Below, piece after piece: positions 16,876 to 24,875 of a stretch of 29,907 nucleotides of DNA. The notes under the pieces are model-generated. The model was not told the DNA's origin. It ran no database searches and saw nothing but the letters and a program-made list of their open reading frames with translations. Location of the stretch: positions 1-29,907 of the forward strand of contig CAKPSO010000019.1 in assembly GCA_934183185.1 (NCBI GenBank), given 5' to 3'. The position numbers and the translations under genes were made by a program. This DNA is from an uncultured Bacilli bacterium (GTDB taxonomy: Bacteria > Bacillota_I > Bacilli_A > RF39 > UBA660). Position 1 is the first letter of the stretch, and each line of letters begins with the position of its first letter.

Positions 16876-18654
16876 TCATATGTTCTTTAAATAGTCCATA
16901 AATTTTACCGCAACATCATGACTAAGTATCTCTTCTAATTCTTCTATACTAGCCTCTTTTAATTTCTTTAATGATCCAAATTTCTTTAGTAATTCCTTCT
17001 TACGTACTTCACCTATTCCGGGAGCTAAATCAAGAAGTGATGATAAAGTCCCTTTCTGTTTAATATTACGATGATAACTAATAGCATAGCGATGTACTTC
17101 ATCTTGAATTCTATTTAAGAATAAAAACAAATTACTATCTTTAGGCATAGGTATAGTTTCTAACTTTTCATTAATCAAAACACTAGTCTTATGATGATCA
17201 TCTTTTTTAAGACCGCAAATAGGAATATTTAAATTAAGACTATCTATTATTTCTTTAGCTACAGATACCTGCAATTCACCACCATCTACTAAAATCAAAT
17301 CAGGAGCAGTTACCTCTTCCATTAATACTTTATAATATCTCCTATATAATACCTCTTTCATAGCACTAAGATCATCTTTAACATCTACTGATATTTTAAA
17401 CTTACGATATTCATTCTTATTAGGAAGAAAATTATCAAATACTACCATTCCCCCTACATAAAAAGTTCCAAATAAATGAGAATTATCAAAAGCTTCTATT
17501 CTTTCTAATTTTTTTAATCTCAATAATTCTCTTAACTCTAAACTTGCTTTTATTCTCTTATCTTCATCTGTTTTAATAGTCTCTAATTTTTCATCCAACA
17601 CAATTTTAGCATTCTCACAGGCTAAATCTATTAACTTCTTTACATCTCCCCTAGATGGTGAATTAACCTTTATCTTAAGATAATCACTTAATAATTCTCT
17701 ATCAATATCACTAGGTACTATAATCTCTTTAGGTAATAGATTATTCTTATCATAAAAGTTAATAATATAATTAATCATATTCTCTTCTATATCATCTACT
17801 GTAGTAAAAATATCATTATGTCTACCAAACAGTAATCCCTCACGAATATAAAAAGTAACTATAGATAAGTAATTATTATCTTGATAATACCCAAATACAT
17901 CGAAATTATAATTATTATTTAAATCAATTTTCTGTTTAGTTAAAGTAACATCTATATCCTTTAACATTTCTTTAAGTTCTAAAGCTTTTTCAAAATTTAA
18001 CTTAGAACTAGCTAAATTCATCTCATCCTGTAATTTCTTTATTACTACTGAACTATTACCCTTTAAAAATGAAGTAATCTCACTTATCATCTGTTCCTGT
18101 TTGCCAGCATCAACATCCATACTACAGTACCCTAAACACTCCCCAATATGATAATAAAGACAAACTTCTTTCTTTAAATTCTCACACTTTCTAAGTGGAT
18201 AAATACGATTAAGCATATTAACTGTTTTTCTAGCAGCAGTAACATTAGGATATGGTCCAAACAATCTACTCTTATGCTTCTTACGACTAATATTACGTAC
18301 TATTCTAAGACGTGGATACTTCTCATTAGTAAGTTCAATATAGGGATAACTCTTATCATCCTTAAGTAAAATATTATACTTAGGATTATACTTTTTAATT
18401 AAAGTAATCTCTAGTATTAAAGATTCTAATTCACTAGAAGTAACTATATACTCAAAATCAACTATATCATTTACGAGCATAGCTGTTTTACCAGTATGAG
18501 TACCCATAAAATAACTCTTAACACGATTATAAAGATTCTTAGCTTTACCTACATATATAATAACCCCATCTTTATTCTTCATTTGATATGAACCAGGTAA
18601 ATGTGGTACTAACTTTAATTTCTCATGAATATATTTCTTAATCTCTTCTGACAT
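16876..18654 (-). CDS. uvrC: Excinuclease ABC subunit C
   Basis: UvrC makes both incisions in nucleotide excision repair with UvrA and UvrB. The N-terminal GIY-YIG domain reads HLPGSYQMKNK then IIYVGKAKNLYNRVKSYF. A Cys cluster (CENLKKEVCLYYHIGECLGYC) comes next, then a UvrB-interacting UVR segment (about residues 200-230, FEKALELKEML). The RNase H-like endonuclease region has IEAFDNSHLFGT and LILVDGGELQ. A C-terminal helix-hairpin-helix (PGIGEVRKKELLKKFGSL) completes it. The 592 residues are full length. ATG at 18654 follows GGTGAT. It is divergent from the pdaC-like gene. Confidence 0.96.
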   Translation of the reverse strand: MSEEIKKYIHEKLKLVPHLPGSYQMKNKDGVIIYVGKAKNLYNRVKSYFMGTHTGKTAMLVNDIVDFEYIVTSSELESLILEITLIKKYNPKYNILLKDDKSYPYIELTNEKYPRLRIVRNISRKKHKSRLFGPYPNVTAARKTVNMLNRIYPLRKCENLKKEVCLYYHIGECLGYCSMDVDAGKQEQMISEITSFLKGNSSVVIKKLQDEMNLASSKLNFEKALELKEMLKDIDVTLTKQKIDLNNNYNFDVFGYYQDNNYLSIVTFYIREGLLFGRHNDIFTTVDDIEENMINYIINFYDKNNLLPKEIIVPSDIDRELLSDYLKIKVNSPSRGDVKKLIDLACENAKIVLDEKLETIKTDEDKRIKASLELRELLRLKKLERIEAFDNSHLFGTFYVGGMVVFDNFLPNKNEYRKFKISVDVKDDLSAMKEVLYRRYYKVLMEEVTAPDLILVDGGELQVSVAKEIIDSLNLNIPICGLKKDDHHKTSVLINEKLETIPMPKDSNLFLFLNRIQDEVHRYAISYHRNIKQKGTLSSLLDLAPGIGEVRKKELLKKFGSLKKLKEASIEELEEILSHDVAVKFMDYLKNI

Positions 18655-18741
18655 AGAATCACCGTAATAATTATAACTTAATTTTAAATTGATTTAAATA
18701 TATTTAAAGTATTTTTACATATATTTTATTAGGTGATACTA

Positions 18742-20061
18742 ATGAAAAAAAAATATCTAATATTATTAATTATAATATTACTAATAATTATAAGTATTAT
18801 AGGAATTAAACTATCTACTCCAAATATTGAACGAAAAGAAATTATAACTGAAACTATAAATAACTCTAGACAAATAATTTGTATTCACTACCCTAAAACT
18901 AATATAAAAAATCTGGATAATAAAATAAAAACATATATTAAAAATATTAAAAAAGATTTTAAAGATAACTATGGTGATAGTGATTATCTAGCAGAAAGAG
19001 ATGAATTAAACATAGATTATAAATACTATATACATGATAATCGCTATATTAGTATATCTTTAATTGCATATATTAATAGTTATAAATTAACTAATCCCAT
19101 TTACGAAGTAAAAAGCTTTTTCTATGATACAAAGAAAAATAAAAATTTATTATTAACTGATTTATTACCTAATACTGAAAAAAGAAAACTACAGTCATAC
19201 ATAGAAAACTTATTTAAGTCTAAATATAATGACTACGTACTTGAAAATATGATAAGTAATTTGAGTTTAATAGATATAATTAATAGTCAAGCATTCTATA
19301 TAGATAATGATAATCTATTTATATATTTTACTCCTGAAATATTAGCATCTGATTATTATGAAATATTACCAGTAAAAATAGCTAACTATAAGTTAAAATG
19401 GAATATCAAAATAAGAAAAAATAATACTAGTAATGATAATAATTATATAAGTAATAATGTTGTTAAAGTACTAGATCCTAAAAAGAAAGTAATTGCTTTA
19501 ACCTTTGATGATGGTCCTAGTATATATACTAAAAATATTATTAGTATTTTAAAAGAAAATGATGTATGTGCTACTTTCTTCATACTAGGTAATAAAATAG
19601 AAATATACCAGGATGTTCTAAGAGAAAGTATTAAGAATGGTAATGAATTAGGTAATCATTCATATAATCATAAATGGTTAAGTAGATTATCAGTACCACA
19701 GTTAACTAGTCAGATAGAAGAAACTGAAAAAATAATGAAAGATAAGTTAAATTATAAAGCTGTTTATTTAAGACCTACTTATGGTTCTGTGACTAATCGT
19801 ATTAGAAATAATACTAATTTAAAAATAGCTTTATGGACTATAGATACTAAAGATTGGAAAATAAAAAATGTTGATAGAATTGTTGAAAGAGCTACTAATA
19901 ATGTAAGTGATGGTGATATTATCTTAATGCATGATACATTTGAAAGAAGTATGGAAGCTATTAAAAAGATTATTCCTATTTTAAAGGAACAAGGTTATCA
20001 GTTCGTTACTTTAAGTGAATTAGAAGAAATAAAGTTTTTAAGAAGTAAAATAGAATCATAA
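18742..20061 (+). CDS. Membrane-anchored polysaccharide deacetylase, PdaC-like
   Basis: A 439-residue protein. The N-terminal helix (about 5-22) is followed by a DUF4163/DUF3298-like region (about 30-225) and a NodB-type deacetylase domain. The deacetylase motifs are TFDDGPS (254-260; Asp256 and Asp257), NHSYNH with metal-binding His306 and His310, RPTYG, a TIDTKDW segment and ILMHDTF with a catalytic-type His. This domain order is that of Bacillus PdaC, a peptidoglycan N-acetylmuramic acid deacetylase; the substrate here (MurNAc or GlcNAc) is inferred. ATG at 18742 is used because AGGTGAT lies directly before it; an in-frame GTG at 18733 falls within that site. Confidence 0.87.
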   Translation: MKKKYLILLIIILLIIISIIGIKLSTPNIERKEIITETINNSRQIICIHYPKTNIKNLDNKIKTYIKNIKKDFKDNYGDSDYLAERDELNIDYKYYIHDNRYISISLIAYINSYKLTNPIYEVKSFFYDTKKNKNLLLTDLLPNTEKRKLQSYIENLFKSKYNDYVLENMISNLSLIDIINSQAFYIDNDNLFIYFTPEILASDYYEILPVKIANYKLKWNIKIRKNNTSNDNNYISNNVVKVLDPKKKVIALTFDDGPSIYTKNIISILKENDVCATFFILGNKIEIYQDVLRESIKNGNELGNHSYNHKWLSRLSVPQLTSQIEETEKIMKDKLNYKAVYLRPTYGSVTNRIRNNTNLKIALWTIDTKDWKIKNVDRIVERATNNVSDGDIILMHDTFERSMEAIKKIIPILKEQGYQFVTLSELEEIKFLRSKIES

Positions 20062-20107
20062 ATAGACAAATAAGAATTTATTTAGTAAAATATTTACAGG
20101 TGGTAAC

Positions 20108-20680
20108 ATGTACTCTATCAAGGAAAATAAAATCTATGAATATGAAATAAAAAAATCTAGATTCATTGGATTAATATATAAGGTAAGTAATACTCAAGAT
20201 ATTAATATTATTTTAAATAAAGTAAAAGAATTATATAAAGATGCTACCCACTACTGTTATAGTTATTTTCTAGGTAATGATTATCATTTCTCTGATGATG
20301 GTGAACCGGGTGGTACTGCTGGTCTTCCTATTACTGAGGTATTAAAAAAGAATAATTTAACTAATGTTTTATTAATAGTAGTAAGATATTTTGGTGGTAT
20401 AAAACTAGGAGCTGGTGGATTAGTAAGAGCCTATACTAAAGCTAGTGTTAATGTAATAAATGAATGTGAAATAGTTGAATTAATTGATGGATACCTAGTA
20501 GAAGTAGAAGCTAAGTATGAAGATATTAAGAATTTAGATAATATATTAAGAAACATGAAAATAGTAAATAAATTTTTTAATGATAAAGTAATATACCAAG
20601 TACTAATAACTAAAGATGATATAAATCTAATAGATAAATATAGTTATAAAATAGTAAAAGATTTAAAGATAGAAAAATAA
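20108..20680 (+). CDS. YigZ/IMPACT family protein
   Basis: A 190-residue protein with the family signature: EIKKSRFIGLIYKV at the N-terminus, ATHYCYSYFLG, then FSDDGEPGGTAGLPI and VVRYFGGIKLGAGGLVRAYTKA. A C-terminal ferredoxin-like DUF1949-type half follows (about 125-190). Members (YigZ in E. coli, YvyE in Bacillus) are related to the eukaryotic translation regulator IMPACT; their bacterial role is poorly defined. The ribosome site is AGGTGGTAAC before ATG. It lies 46 nt after the deacetylase gene and is followed by a terminator. Confidence 0.92.
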   Translation: MYSIKENKIYEYEIKKSRFIGLIYKVSNTQDINIILNKVKELYKDATHYCYSYFLGNDYHFSDDGEPGGTAGLPITEVLKKNNLTNVLLIVVRYFGGIKLGAGGLVRAYTKASVNVINECEIVELIDGYLVEVEAKYEDIKNLDNILRNMKIVNKFFNDKVIYQVLITKDDINLIDKYSYKIVKDLKIEK

Positions 20681-20694
20681 TTCTATCTTTATTT
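20665..20694 (+). terminator. Hairpin terminator overlapping the end of the YigZ gene
   Basis: A perfect 10-bp stem, AAAGATAGAA (20665-20674) with TTCTATCTTT (20681-20690), and a 6-nt loop containing the TAA stop, followed by ATTTA. The stem is AT-rich and the T tail short, so termination may be partial. Confidence 0.65.
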
Positions 20695-20735
20695 AGTGCT
20701 TTATGATATTATATGTAAACAAAGGAAGTATCTCT

Positions 20736-21833
20736 ATGAAATATAATTTTGATCTATATAAAATAAGAAATATAATAAATGAATTAGAACTAAAATTAAC
20801 TAAAACTAGTAATGTAGAAGAAATAAGGCATATTAAAGATATAATTGCTTTGTATCAAGTTATGATGACTAACATAAGTAAAAATGCTAGTTATAATACT
20901 AGTAATACTTTAGAAGATATAAAATATGATAATTTTAATGATTTATTTGATGCTTTATCTGATTTAAGTATAAATCCTATTATTAAGTTATTAATGAATG
21001 CTTATACTGATTTAGCTAAATGTGATCTAAGTTCTTATCTTATAAATATAGAGAATAATAATGATAGTTTAATAAGAATAACTGATGAATTTATGAAAGA
21101 ATATTTACCACTTGAATATTATAAAAAATATGAAGAAGTAAAAAGTACTAATTTACATATTCAATATAAGTCAAGTCTAGCTACTGGTGAAACTTATATT
21201 GATGATATAAGTAAAGAAAAGTATATTTTAATAAATAGGAGCAATGAAGCCTTAGATACTATTACTATTCCTCATGAATATTTTCATTGCATATTTAATG
21301 ATTTTACTAGTTATAAAATTAGTGAAAATAATTTAGCATATACCAAGGAAGTAGAAGGTAGTCTAGCTAATTTATTATTTATAGACTTTATGAATAAGAG
21401 AAATAAAACGATAGCTGAAAATCTTGACAAAGATTTTTTAACATATTTTGAAATAAGAAATTTAGCTATCATGACAGCAGCCTATAGGATATATAAATTG
21501 GATAAAGAAAACATAATGGGATTTAAAAAATATAGAAGGATCTTCAAAAACTACGCGATAGACACTATAACTGATGATGAGTTAATGGATTTAATTAGTA
21601 GCGAAAATAGTGATGATATAATTGGTTACAATTTATCTAATTTAATAGCTATTGATTTATTCTATATTTATAAGAAAGATCCTGAGTTTGCTTTATATTT
21701 ATTATCAAATATTCGTAGTTATAGAACTGATGATAATATACTAAGTATTTTAAGAAGAAATAATTTAACATTTATGGATGATAATCTAAGTAATTTTAAA
21801 AAGTATATTAAAAAGTATAAAGCAACCAAATAA
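20736..21833 (+). CDS. HExxH-containing putative metallopeptidase, cytoplasmic
   Basis: A 365-residue protein with no signal peptide or transmembrane helix. The N-terminal half is helical. The central region has TIPHEYFHCIFND with HEYFH at 180-184, a zincin HExxH motif. Glu-rich residues about 25 further on (YTKEVEGSLANLLFIDF) could supply a third ligand, as in gluzincins such as M3-like oligopeptidases. The rest is helical. ATG at 20736 is chosen because AAAGGAAG precedes it; an in-frame ATG at 20703 would add 11 residues and lacks a ribosome site. A peptidase function is inferred from the motif alone. Confidence 0.6.
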   Translation: MKYNFDLYKIRNIINELELKLTKTSNVEEIRHIKDIIALYQVMMTNISKNASYNTSNTLEDIKYDNFNDLFDALSDLSINPIIKLLMNAYTDLAKCDLSSYLINIENNNDSLIRITDEFMKEYLPLEYYKKYEEVKSTNLHIQYKSSLATGETYIDDISKEKYILINRSNEALDTITIPHEYFHCIFNDFTSYKISENNLAYTKEVEGSLANLLFIDFMNKRNKTIAENLDKDFLTYFEIRNLAIMTAAYRIYKLDKENIMGFKKYRRIFKNYAIDTITDDELMDLISSENSDDIIGYNLSNLIAIDLFYIYKKDPEFALYLLSNIRSYRTDDNILSILRRNNLTFMDDNLSNFKKYIKKYKATK

Positions 21834-21953
21834 AGAAAACTTTTTACTAAAATAATAAATATAACTTTCTAACATTAGCATACACATCTTTCAATATAAT
21901 GTAGTTTAATTTGTACTTTTAAGAGAAATAGCAATAAAAGCATTCTTTTTATG

Positions 21954-21970
21954 GTAACTATTTTAGTTAC
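21954..21970 (-). repeat. Hairpin at the 3' end of the paralogue B variable cassette
   Basis: A perfect 7-bp stem, GTAACTA with TAGTTAC, and a 3-nt loop, touching the last base of the stop codon. No T tract follows on either strand, so it does not look like a normal terminator. Stem-loops just after variable regions are a known requirement for efficient DGR homing in the Bordetella phage system. Confidence 0.5.
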
Positions 21971-24267
21971 TATGGAGTTAAGACTACACGGAAAGAATAG
22001 TCCGTTATCGTAGTGCCTGAACGGTTGCCGAATGCAAAGGCACCAGAAGCAGTGCCAAAGTACCAATTGCCCCCGCGTAAGAACCAGGGATCAGAAGAAG
22101 AAGAAACGTGAGCGAGATCTCCATACCAACTTGATTTTTGTCTATTTACATTATCTGGATCTTTTTCATTTCCAAATGGCCCCATTTCTCCAGTTGCATC
22201 TCCTAAAATTCTATTATTAAACTGGGTATCAGTAGTTGATGTATATTTATCCCAATATTTTGTATAGATACTATTGGTAAAGAAATCCGAATATATACTA
22301 ATTATTCCACTATTTCCTCCTACTGTTGATGCTCCAGTGGTATAGCCTGTTACATATTCCCATGCTCCTCCTGCCATATCATAAATTCCACTTCTATTTC
22401 CTGTAGTTGATGCAACACTTGATTTACTATTTAAATAATTTACAGTATAGGTTCCATCTACTCCTAAAGAAGTTGATTCATATCTATTAGTAGATGTGCT
22501 TGAACTAGTTGGACCAGTTGTTGGCTCAGTAGTTGATGCATATCCTGTTATAAAGACTTCATTATTATTTACTCTAACACTAGTTTGTGAGCCATATACT
22601 GAATGCTGTAAATAAGCAGTAGCTCCCCATTCAGTGTTCTTCATCATATGTGAATCTAAGTTTCTTTGATAATCATAACTATTCTTAAATATATTACCTA
22701 CAGTTATACTTCTCCAACTATATACATTAGGCTTTATTATTATTTTGCTTGTATCAACACTGTTTACTTGAGAGGCAGTAGTTGATGTAGCACCATCATA
22801 TCCAGTCTCAAACTTTCCTACCCAGAATCCATTACTATCAAAACTAGTAAATGCTGGATGAGTTAACCAGGTACCTTTAGTAGTTCCATTTGAAGGAGTT
22901 GTATCTTTATTCTCAAATACTACATTGATAGTCTGTACTTTGTTTTGGATACCAGTTAAACTTGTATAGTTTCCTTCATCAAATATTTGATACTTGTATC
23001 TAGGTATCCATACAAAGTATGATTCAATATTATCTTCTGGTATAGTATCTCCATTATTATAAGTAATAGATTCATCTTTTAATATTACGGCATTGGCCCA
23101 TTCTTTATTTTCATACTTGTACCATTCTTTACTTATATCTGCTTTACTTACTGTTCCATCACTAGCTATTTTGATTGGTACTAAATTATCTTTTAATACA
23201 GGATCTGTTCCATTTAATATTGTTTCTGTGTATTTCTTAATTGGTTTATCCGCTTTTACTAGAGTAACTCTAGCATAACCATTACCCTGCTTGGCACAGT
23301 TTTCAGTTGGAGTTTGACTTGTACAAGTAGTTGATACTGTTTTAGTAGACTCTTCACTTGATTCTTTGCAATTATAACAGTACATTGATTTATTGGTTAA
23401 AAGTGAATTGCCTATGTAGCCAGAACCGCCTCCACCTCCAGAATGGGCACGGTTTGTACCACCACCACCGTAGAAGCCCCCGCCTCCTCCGTTACCACCA
23501 TATCCAGCTTCATTTAAATTACTTCCAGCGCCAAAAGTGGCATTATTTGTTGAATCAACATAATCATAACCACCTGCACTTTGTGAACCACCTGTACCAT
23601 GATAGTTAGTAAATCGTGAAAGTATTCCTCCATCAGTTCCAACAATTCCACCACCAGATCCACCATGTACGACTTCATCGGAATCAAATGTATAAATGTC
23701 ACCACCTCCGCCTCCAGAAACAACCAATATATTATTTCGATTATTATCTAAACTTGAAAGCATACCAGATGTTAGTGCGATATGGGTTGCTCCACCTCCA
23801 CCAGTTCCACCTTGTTTAAGGCTGTTATTTATAGAGCTAGAAGTAACTCCACCATAGCCGCCACCATTATAACCGCCACTACTTTTAGCTGTATTTATGT
23901 AATCATCACCTTTACCACCAATATTTAAATAAAGCTTTCTATTACTCTCCAAGATAGAATTACCTGCTGAATATCCGCCATAGTTTATTGCTGCAGTACT
24001 ACTAGTATATCCTCCTTGAGCTCCCCAAGTTTCTAGTTTGTATTCACCATCACATGGTACAGTAAAAGTTTGTTCACTTCCTGTATAATCAAAGTTCCAA
24101 GTAGTGCCATCTTCATACTCGCATGAAGAATATACTCCTGTTACTAATTTATTTTCTACTTTTCCTTTTTCTTCAAACGAAAAAAGAGCATATGATGATG
24201 TTAACACCAATGCTACTATCGATATTATTAGTACTAATAACATAATTACTTTATATTCTCTCTTCAT
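21970..24267 (-). CDS. Large surface protein: Gly-rich domain plus FGE/SUMF1-like C-terminal domain (paralogue B)
   Basis: A 765-residue protein with the same plan as the protein ending at 8234: export/anchor segment (7-30, SSYALFSFEEKG), Gly-rich domain (about 55-345), CYNC motif, a linker, and an FGE/C-type-lectin-like domain (FVWIPRYKYQIFD, MMKNTEWGA, GIYDMAGGAWEYV) ending PWFLRGGNW...SFRVVLTP. The two are almost identical in the first 75 residues and in a block before the lectin core, but differ in the Gly-rich middle and the tail. The last 48 codons (718-765) use GC-rich codons foreign to the rest of the gene (CGC GGG GGC, CTC, CAC). It is preceded by poly-G promoter copy 3. Probably a cell-surface ligand-binding protein. 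Confidence 0.8.
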   Translation of the reverse strand: MKREYKVIMLLVLIISIVALVLTSSYALFSFEEKGKVENKLVTGVYSSCEYEDGTTWNFDYTGSEQTFTVPCDGEYKLETWGAQGGYTSSTAAINYGGYSAGNSILESNRKLYLNIGGKGDDYINTAKSSGGYNGGGYGGVTSSSINNSLKQGGTGGGGATHIALTSGMLSSLDNNRNNILVVSGGGGGDIYTFDSDEVVHGGSGGGIVGTDGGILSRFTNYHGTGGSQSAGGYDYVDSTNNATFGAGSNLNEAGYGGNGGGGGFYGGGGTNRAHSGGGGGSGYIGNSLLTNKSMYCYNCKESSEESTKTVSTTCTSQTPTENCAKQGNGYARVTLVKADKPIKKYTETILNGTDPVLKDNLVPIKIASDGTVSKADISKEWYKYENKEWANAVILKDESITYNNGDTIPEDNIESYFVWIPRYKYQIFDEGNYTSLTGIQNKVQTINVVFENKDTTPSNGTTKGTWLTHPAFTSFDSNGFWVGKFETGYDGATSTTASQVNSVDTSKIIIKPNVYSWRSITVGNIFKNSYDYQRNLDSHMMKNTEWGATAYLQHSVYGSQTSVRVNNNEVFITGYASTTEPTTGPTSSSTSTNRYESTSLGVDGTYTVNYLNSKSSVASTTGNRSGIYDMAGGAWEYVTGYTTGASTVGGNSGIISIYSDFFTNSIYTKYWDKYTSTTDTQFNNRILGDATGEMGPFGNEKDPDNVNRQKSSWYGDLAHVSSSSDPWFLRGGNWYFGTASGAFAFGNRSGTTITDYSFRVVLTP
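21973..22117 (-). other. Putative DGR variable region (VR-B)
   Basis: The 3' end of the gene from about codon 718. My hand count over 148 nt including the stop is about 49% GC, against clearly AT-rich surroundings. Codons at expected exposed positions are nearly all NNY (cac gtt tct aat tac ttt act tct ggc aac cgt gac tat), as produced when AAY codons of a template are randomised at A. Scaffold residues (W, RGG, GAFAF, FRVVLTP) stay constant. No template repeat or reverse transcriptase is in the window. Confidence 0.5.
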
Positions 24268-24368
24268 AATAGATCACTACTTTCTATAGTTTTACTATTA
24301 TGATTGTATCATAATTACCCCCCCCCCAAGTCAAGCCTGGGGTTGGGGAAATTTTACTGATTGTGAAC
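24042..24368 (-). repeat. Long direct repeat B: promoter plus 5' coding region
   Basis: Partner of 10303-10629 at offset 13739, with two mismatches counted by eye. The repeat runs into the last codons of the neighbouring gene (stop at 24354), whose KKVHNQ ending lies inside repeated sequence. The duplicated block thus supplies that gene's 3' end. Confidence 0.9.
24303..24351 (-). promoter_or_regulatory. Poly-G spacer promoter element, copy 3
   Basis: TTGACT (24334-24329), T, ten G (24327-24318), TATGAT (24313-24308) and TACAAT (24308-24303). Identical to copy 2 through the core. It drives paralogue B and begins directly after the stop of 24354-24857. Confidence 0.7.
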
Positions 24369-24857
24369 TTTTTTATAAATTTTATCTTTATCAATACTTA
24401 ATTCTTTATAATAATCTACTACATCATCATATGTCTCAGTAGTATAAATCTTAAAGCCTCTAGAATAGCCATTATAAGCTATACTAGGCGAATAATATTC
24501 CGTAAATTGTATACCATCAGCAAAATACTGCATTTGGTTACTACTAAAATCATAAGCATAAAAACCTCGTTTATCATGATTATTATAATCAGCAAACAAT
24601 ATCTTATTTACATCACTATCTCTAGTAATCATAAATCCACAAGAATTATATTCATGAAATCTAGAATCAGCTAATCTTTCCCCAAGATAACCAGAACGCT
24701 TTAATTCATTCTCCATTATTTTAAATTCTTCTTTAGTTACATTGCACACAGTAAATGGTAAACCTTGACTCATACATAGTTCTATAAAATCATAAACATT
24801 AATATTATTTATACTATCTTTAATATAATTAAAATTTGCTGTAATTATCTTATTCAA
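24354..24857 (-). CDS. Hypothetical protein, TTG start
   Basis: A 167-residue cytoplasmic-looking protein with no membrane segment. It has an N-terminal helical part and a Tyr/Asp/Asn-rich second half (NKILFADYNNHDKRGFYAYDF, then AYNGYSRGFKIYTTETY). The only suitable start is TTG at 24857, placed after GGAGA. It follows 24876-25343 by 18 nt, so it closes the trmD operon. Its final codons lie in the repeat carrying poly-G promoter copy 3. No family recognised. Confidence 0.55.
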   Translation of the reverse strand: MNKIITANFNYIKDSINNINVYDFIELCMSQGLPFTVCNVTKEEFKIMENELKRSGYLGERLADSRFHEYNSCGFMITRDSDVNKILFADYNNHDKRGFYAYDFSSNQMQYFADGIQFTEYYSPSIAYNGYSRGFKIYTTETYDDVVDYYKELSIDKDKIYKKVHNQ

Positions 24858-24875
24858 TATCTATCTCTCCAATTT

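Noticed and set aside
16565..16894. Plus-strand frame opposite the 31-residue repeat gene
   Set aside because: No ribosome site, and the repeat pattern is meaningful only on the minus strand.
23093..23819. Several His/Leu/Gln-rich plus-strand frames within paralogue B
   Set aside because: Composition reflects the antisense of Gly-rich repeats; no start signals and no recognisable domains.
21970..24267. Active formylglycine-generating enzyme or sulfatase activator
   Set aside because: Only the fold-type motifs are present; the catalytic Cys pair of true FGE enzymes is not seen and the proteins carry surface-export signals.
10303..24368. Composite transposon bounded by the long direct repeats
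   Set aside because: The region between contains core genes (miaA, mutL, uvrC), no transposase, and the repeats are parts of paralogous genes.
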